DNA of 6,869 nt, from NCBI GenBank assembly GCA_934296355.1, contig CAKRAY010000080.1, positions 1 through 6,869 of the forward strand, read 5' to 3'. Each line of letters opens with the position of its first letter. The stretch's first letter is position 1. The translations under genes were made by a program, and so were the position numbers. The notes under the pieces were generated by a model. That model was not told the origin of the DNA. It was given only the letters and a program-made list of their open reading frames with translations, and searched no databases. Positions 4,467 to 6,869 of this stretch are shown here, piece after piece. This DNA comes from an uncultured Clostridia bacterium (GTDB lineage Bacteria; Bacillota; Clostridia; Christensenellales; DTU072).

Positions 4467-6869
4467 ATGACTGAGAACTTTAACGATTACGGTAGTGAAA
4501 TTCGCGCGAAAGGAGAAAGCACCGTCGGCGTTGTCGAAAAGAAAGGAACTCTGAAAAAGAAACGAACGGACTTAATCGTTCTTTGTTTTATCGCCTTGCT
4601 TGTTTTGGTAATAATGAGCGTAGCCACGGCGTTCAATAATCAAAAACTCGTTAACGCCGAGGCGGAGAAAGCAAAAGATTCCATCGACAATATCGCGCCT
4701 AACGTCGGCACGATTTATCTTGACGACGACGGCAATCTTAACGTAACGCAGTCAAGCGAAGTCGTCGAGAAAGAAAAAGAACCTTGGGAAATCGCCCTCG
4801 ATAACGCGGTAAAAACGAGCGTAAGAAACAAGGTGCTTTATTGCACGGATATTACGGGCAACGTCAGTTCCTTCGATATGGAAGAATGGTCGTTCGTTTA
4901 CGAAGAAATAAGTCTCGAAGAGGAAGCGGAAGATTTTCTTAGGGAAGAAGACGATAAAATAAACCGCGCGCTTAAAGCGTACGCGTCGAACAAAGTCGCC
5001 TTTGCTGCGACTACCAATGAAATCAGCAATGTTTTCCCGCTTGCCAAAGACTCTTATAGAACCGTGTACAGCGGCGGCTGGGCGCAAGAAAGCGGCACGC
5101 ACTGGGGTAACGGCGGACACTGGATATCGGCAAATTTGCAAGTTTCTCTTAACGTCGGTTCGTTCTTCGGACGCGTTCTGAACGAGAGATGGACGGTACA
5201 ATTTCAACAAGGCGGAAGTTGCACTAACAACGGTTCGATGTCGATTTCTACTGGCAATCCCTATAACGGCAGTCCGTCAAGCGTCAGATTTAACTGGAGC
5301 GCCAGTTCTTATGCTGACGGCGGCGGTAGGAAGTGTGGTAAAGACAAAGAGGGCAGTAGAGCTTACGCCACAATCAGTGGCGCTTACGTCAATATTTGCC
5401 ATAAGATTGACTCCGGTGACACAAGTAGGGGTATAACAAACCCCGCCTGGAAGTATGTCGACGGCGACGGCATCTCCTTCAAAAACTGTAAACGAATCAG
5501 TTTCGACGCGACTTTTAACAACGTGTATGCGGTAAGTGGCGGCGAGTATTACTATGTAACCGAAAACGGTGGCGGCAGGTCCGGAAATAAGGGCATCTCC
5601 TTCAAAAACGGCGTTAACGGTCAGGGTTATAAAAAAATTACGGCGAACGCTCAATGGACGTACGGCGACGTAGAAGTTCAAGTGAAAAATCAAGCGAACG
5701 TAACGTATAGGTACAGTCAATCCGCGGCGGCCATGAGACTCGACAACACAAAACCGACCATATCGGCGTGGATAAGCACGAACGGACTTAATGCAGAAAG
5801 CGTTACAAACCAGACGCAAACCATGACCATAACGGTTTCCGATCCCGAGGGAAGCGGCAGACAGAGATATTCGTCGGGAATCAACGACGTTTACGCGAAT
5901 AACAACACGCTTGGTTATAAGGTGGATAAAAACAAGTTTACCGTAAACGGCGGAACGTATACGTTTTCGGTTCCCGCCAATAAGTTAAACGGAAATTGGA
6001 CGTTTACGGTAACGGATAGAGCGAACAACAAGAGCGAAACCACTTTGTCGTATTGGTATTACGACGGTTCAAAACCGCAAATATCCAACGTTTCTTTCGC
6101 TAACGATTACGGACAAAGCCCGGTAATTACAAGCGACGGAAAGTATACCAACACGCCGGTAAAAATGACTTTCAGAGTAACCGACGTAACCAACACTAAA
6201 GATTCGTCAAGTAACGAACTTACGAACAGCAATTTAAGATACGGCGCGGTAACCGTAAACGTCAGATTTAAGGTTAACGACACCACTTACGTTTTATCGA
6301 ACAACACTAAGAGTTTGGTCAACGGAGTTACGCTTAAAAGTTATTACTTAAAACTGATTAGCGGTAACGCAAAAGACGGTACGTATGCTTGTTATTTACC
6401 GTATTCGCAAAACGTAATTCAAGATAACTTTGCGATATTAGCCAAAGACAAAATAAATCAAAGCGACACGTACACGGTGCCGAGTAGCTCGCAATCGATA
6501 AAGATAGACTCGATTGCGCCCGAAGTAACCGAAGTAAGGGCTATTAACAACGGCGATAAGGATACTTATTCGGCTTCGAACGTGAAAATCGCGGTGACCG
6601 TCAAAGATTATTCGCATCAAGTCACTCCGGACGCCAACGACCATCCTTATTACGTCAGCGAGAAAGGCAGAAAATTCGATAACGGCTCGGGCGTAAGAGC
6701 GTTATACTTCTTTAAGGACACCGCTTTAACTCAGCCGCTTAACGTTTTCAAATTCAGGGACGAAACGGGTAATGTAGTCGCAGGCTTAGGAGAAGCGCCC
6801 GCGGGAATATCCGATTACAGTATTACCCAAGCGAAAGACGTGCGCGGCAATACGATTGCGGGCAGATAT
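4467..6869 (+). CDS. Large membrane-anchored/secreted surface protein with Ig-like repeats (3' end beyond window)
   Basis: An open frame of 801 codons with no stop, cut by the right edge; I do not recognise the protein as a named family. The start is the ATG 10 nt after a good Shine-Dalgarno sequence. Layout: a hydrophilic head (1-35) ending in KKKR; one hydrophobic helix (about 36-56, LIVLCFIALLVLVIMSVATA), either a signal anchor or a signal peptide with a late ATA cleavage site; a charged stalk (about 60-190) with an acidic patch near 145-165; a Gly/Asn/Trp-rich, probably beta-sheet domain (about 195-425) with HWGNGGHW at 212-219 and cysteines 252, 290, 311 and 341; then Ig-like modules opening at DNTKP (426), DGSKP (533) and DSIAP (681), the last incomplete. 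Such architecture is typical of Gram-positive adhesins or cell-envelope scaffolds, so a surface role is inference. A sortase or other cell-wall signal would lie outside the window. It has its own promoter and is not part of the upstream operon. Confidence 0.88.
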   Translation, partial: MTENFNDYGSEIRAKGESTVGVVEKKGTLKKKRTDLIVLCFIALLVLVIMSVATAFNNQKLVNAEAEKAKDSIDNIAPNVGTIYLDDDGNLNVTQSSEVVEKEKEPWEIALDNAVKTSVRNKVLYCTDITGNVSSFDMEEWSFVYEEISLEEEAEDFLREEDDKINRALKAYASNKVAFAATTNEISNVFPLAKDSYRTVYSGGWAQESGTHWGNGGHWISANLQVSLNVGSFFGRVLNERWTVQFQQGGSCTNNGSMSISTGNPYNGSPSSVRFNWSASSYADGGGRKCGKDKEGSRAYATISGAYVNICHKIDSGDTSRGITNPAWKYVDGDGISFKNCKRISFDATFNNVYAVSGGEYYYVTENGGGRSGNKGISFKNGVNGQGYKKITANAQWTYGDVEVQVKNQANVTYRYSQSAAAMRLDNTKPTISAWISTNGLNAESVTNQTQTMTITVSDPEGSGRQRYSSGINDVYANNNTLGYKVDKNKFTVNGGTYTFSVPANKLNGNWTFTVTDRANNKSETTLSYWYYDGSKPQISNVSFANDYGQSPVITSDGKYTNTPVKMTFRVTDVTNTKDSSSNELTNSNLRYGAVTVNVRFKVNDTTYVLSNNTKSLVNGVTLKSYYLKLISGNAKDGTYACYLPYSQNVIQDNFAILAKDKINQSDTYTVPSSSQSIKIDSIAPEVTEVRAINNGDKDTYSASNVKIAVTVKDYSHQVTPDANDHPYYVSEKGRKFDNGSGVRALYFFKDTALTQPLNVFKFRDETGNVVAGLGEAPAGISDYSITQAKDVRGNTIAGRY
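5469..5609 (+). repeat. 18-nt exact repeat within the surface protein gene
   Basis: GGCATCTCCTTCAAAAAC occurs at 5469-5486 and again at 5592-5609, in frame and 123 nt (41 codons) apart. Both copies encode GISFKN. Each is followed by a similar pattern (KRISFDA, then KKITANA after a short insertion), so this may be the trace of a diverged internal duplication of about 41 residues. Confidence 0.6.

Noticed and set aside
4456..4470. Four-codon frame MAKR whose TGA overlaps the surface protein ATG
   Set aside because: Its ATG lies inside the Shine-Dalgarno element with no spacing, so ribosomes are unlikely to start there.
5280..5490. Slight codon shift (more ACA, AGG, TCC, TGT) suggesting domain transfer
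   Set aside because: The stretch is too short and AGG also occurs in metG, so the contrast is not strong enough to claim mosaic origin.
4752..5819. Two minus-strand open frames (4752-5210 and 5277-5819) opposite the surface protein gene
   Set aside because: They lie antisense to a continuous, well-started + frame, have no recognisable motifs, and their composition is what a reverse reading of biased codons gives.
6438..6644. Minus-strand open frame of 68 codons
   Set aside because: Antisense shadow of the third Ig-like module; no ribosome binding site or protein motif recognised.

Overview
The window looks like chromosomal DNA from a Gram-positive, low-to-mid GC bacterium of the class Clostridia, probably an uncultured gut lineage. 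This rests on three things: a single-zinc-knuckle methionyl-tRNA synthetase with a fused C-terminal tRNA-binding domain, the metG–tatD–rsmA gene order typical of Bacillota, and a TatD-linked radical SAM gene. The taxonomic call is inference; there is no rRNA in the window. Every gene I can support is on the + strand.

Region 1 (1-3260) is a tightly packed housekeeping operon. metG lacks only its extreme 5' end. tatD overlaps it by 7 nt (ATGCTGA), and the radical SAM gene overlaps tatD by 4 nt (ATGA), so translation is probably coupled along all three. A 13-bp perfect inverted repeat covers the last codons of the radical SAM gene and is followed by a T-tract. It may end or stabilise the transcript.

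Region 2 (3261-4235) starts with a 138-nt spacer holding two near-identical 15-nt direct repeats spaced 23 nt apart. Then comes rsmA (ksgA), the 16S rRNA dimethyladenosine transferase, with its own ribosome binding site. In Bacillus the slot between tatD and ksgA holds rnmV (RNase M5). Here it holds the radical SAM gene and no rnmV is visible.

Region 3 (4236-6869) is different in character. After weak terminator-like hairpins there is a near-consensus sigma-A promoter (TTGACA, 17 bp, TATATT), then a leader of about 85 nt with a 7-bp inverted repeat. A long open frame of at least 801 codons starts at 4467 and runs off the right edge without a stop. It encodes a membrane-anchored or secreted surface protein: a 35-residue charged head, one hydrophobic segment, an acidic stalk, an unrecognised Trp/Gly/Cys-containing beta-rich domain, and at least three Ig-like modules, the last cut by the window edge.

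The first four genes are translation and nucleic-acid housekeeping functions: tRNA charging, a TatD-type hydrolase, an uncharacterised radical SAM partner and 16S rRNA methylation. The surface protein has its own promoter and is probably functionally separate. I see no mobile element, CRISPR array, tRNA or rRNA. The most novel content is the N-terminal part of the surface protein and the non-coding structures flanking the radical SAM gene and rsmA.
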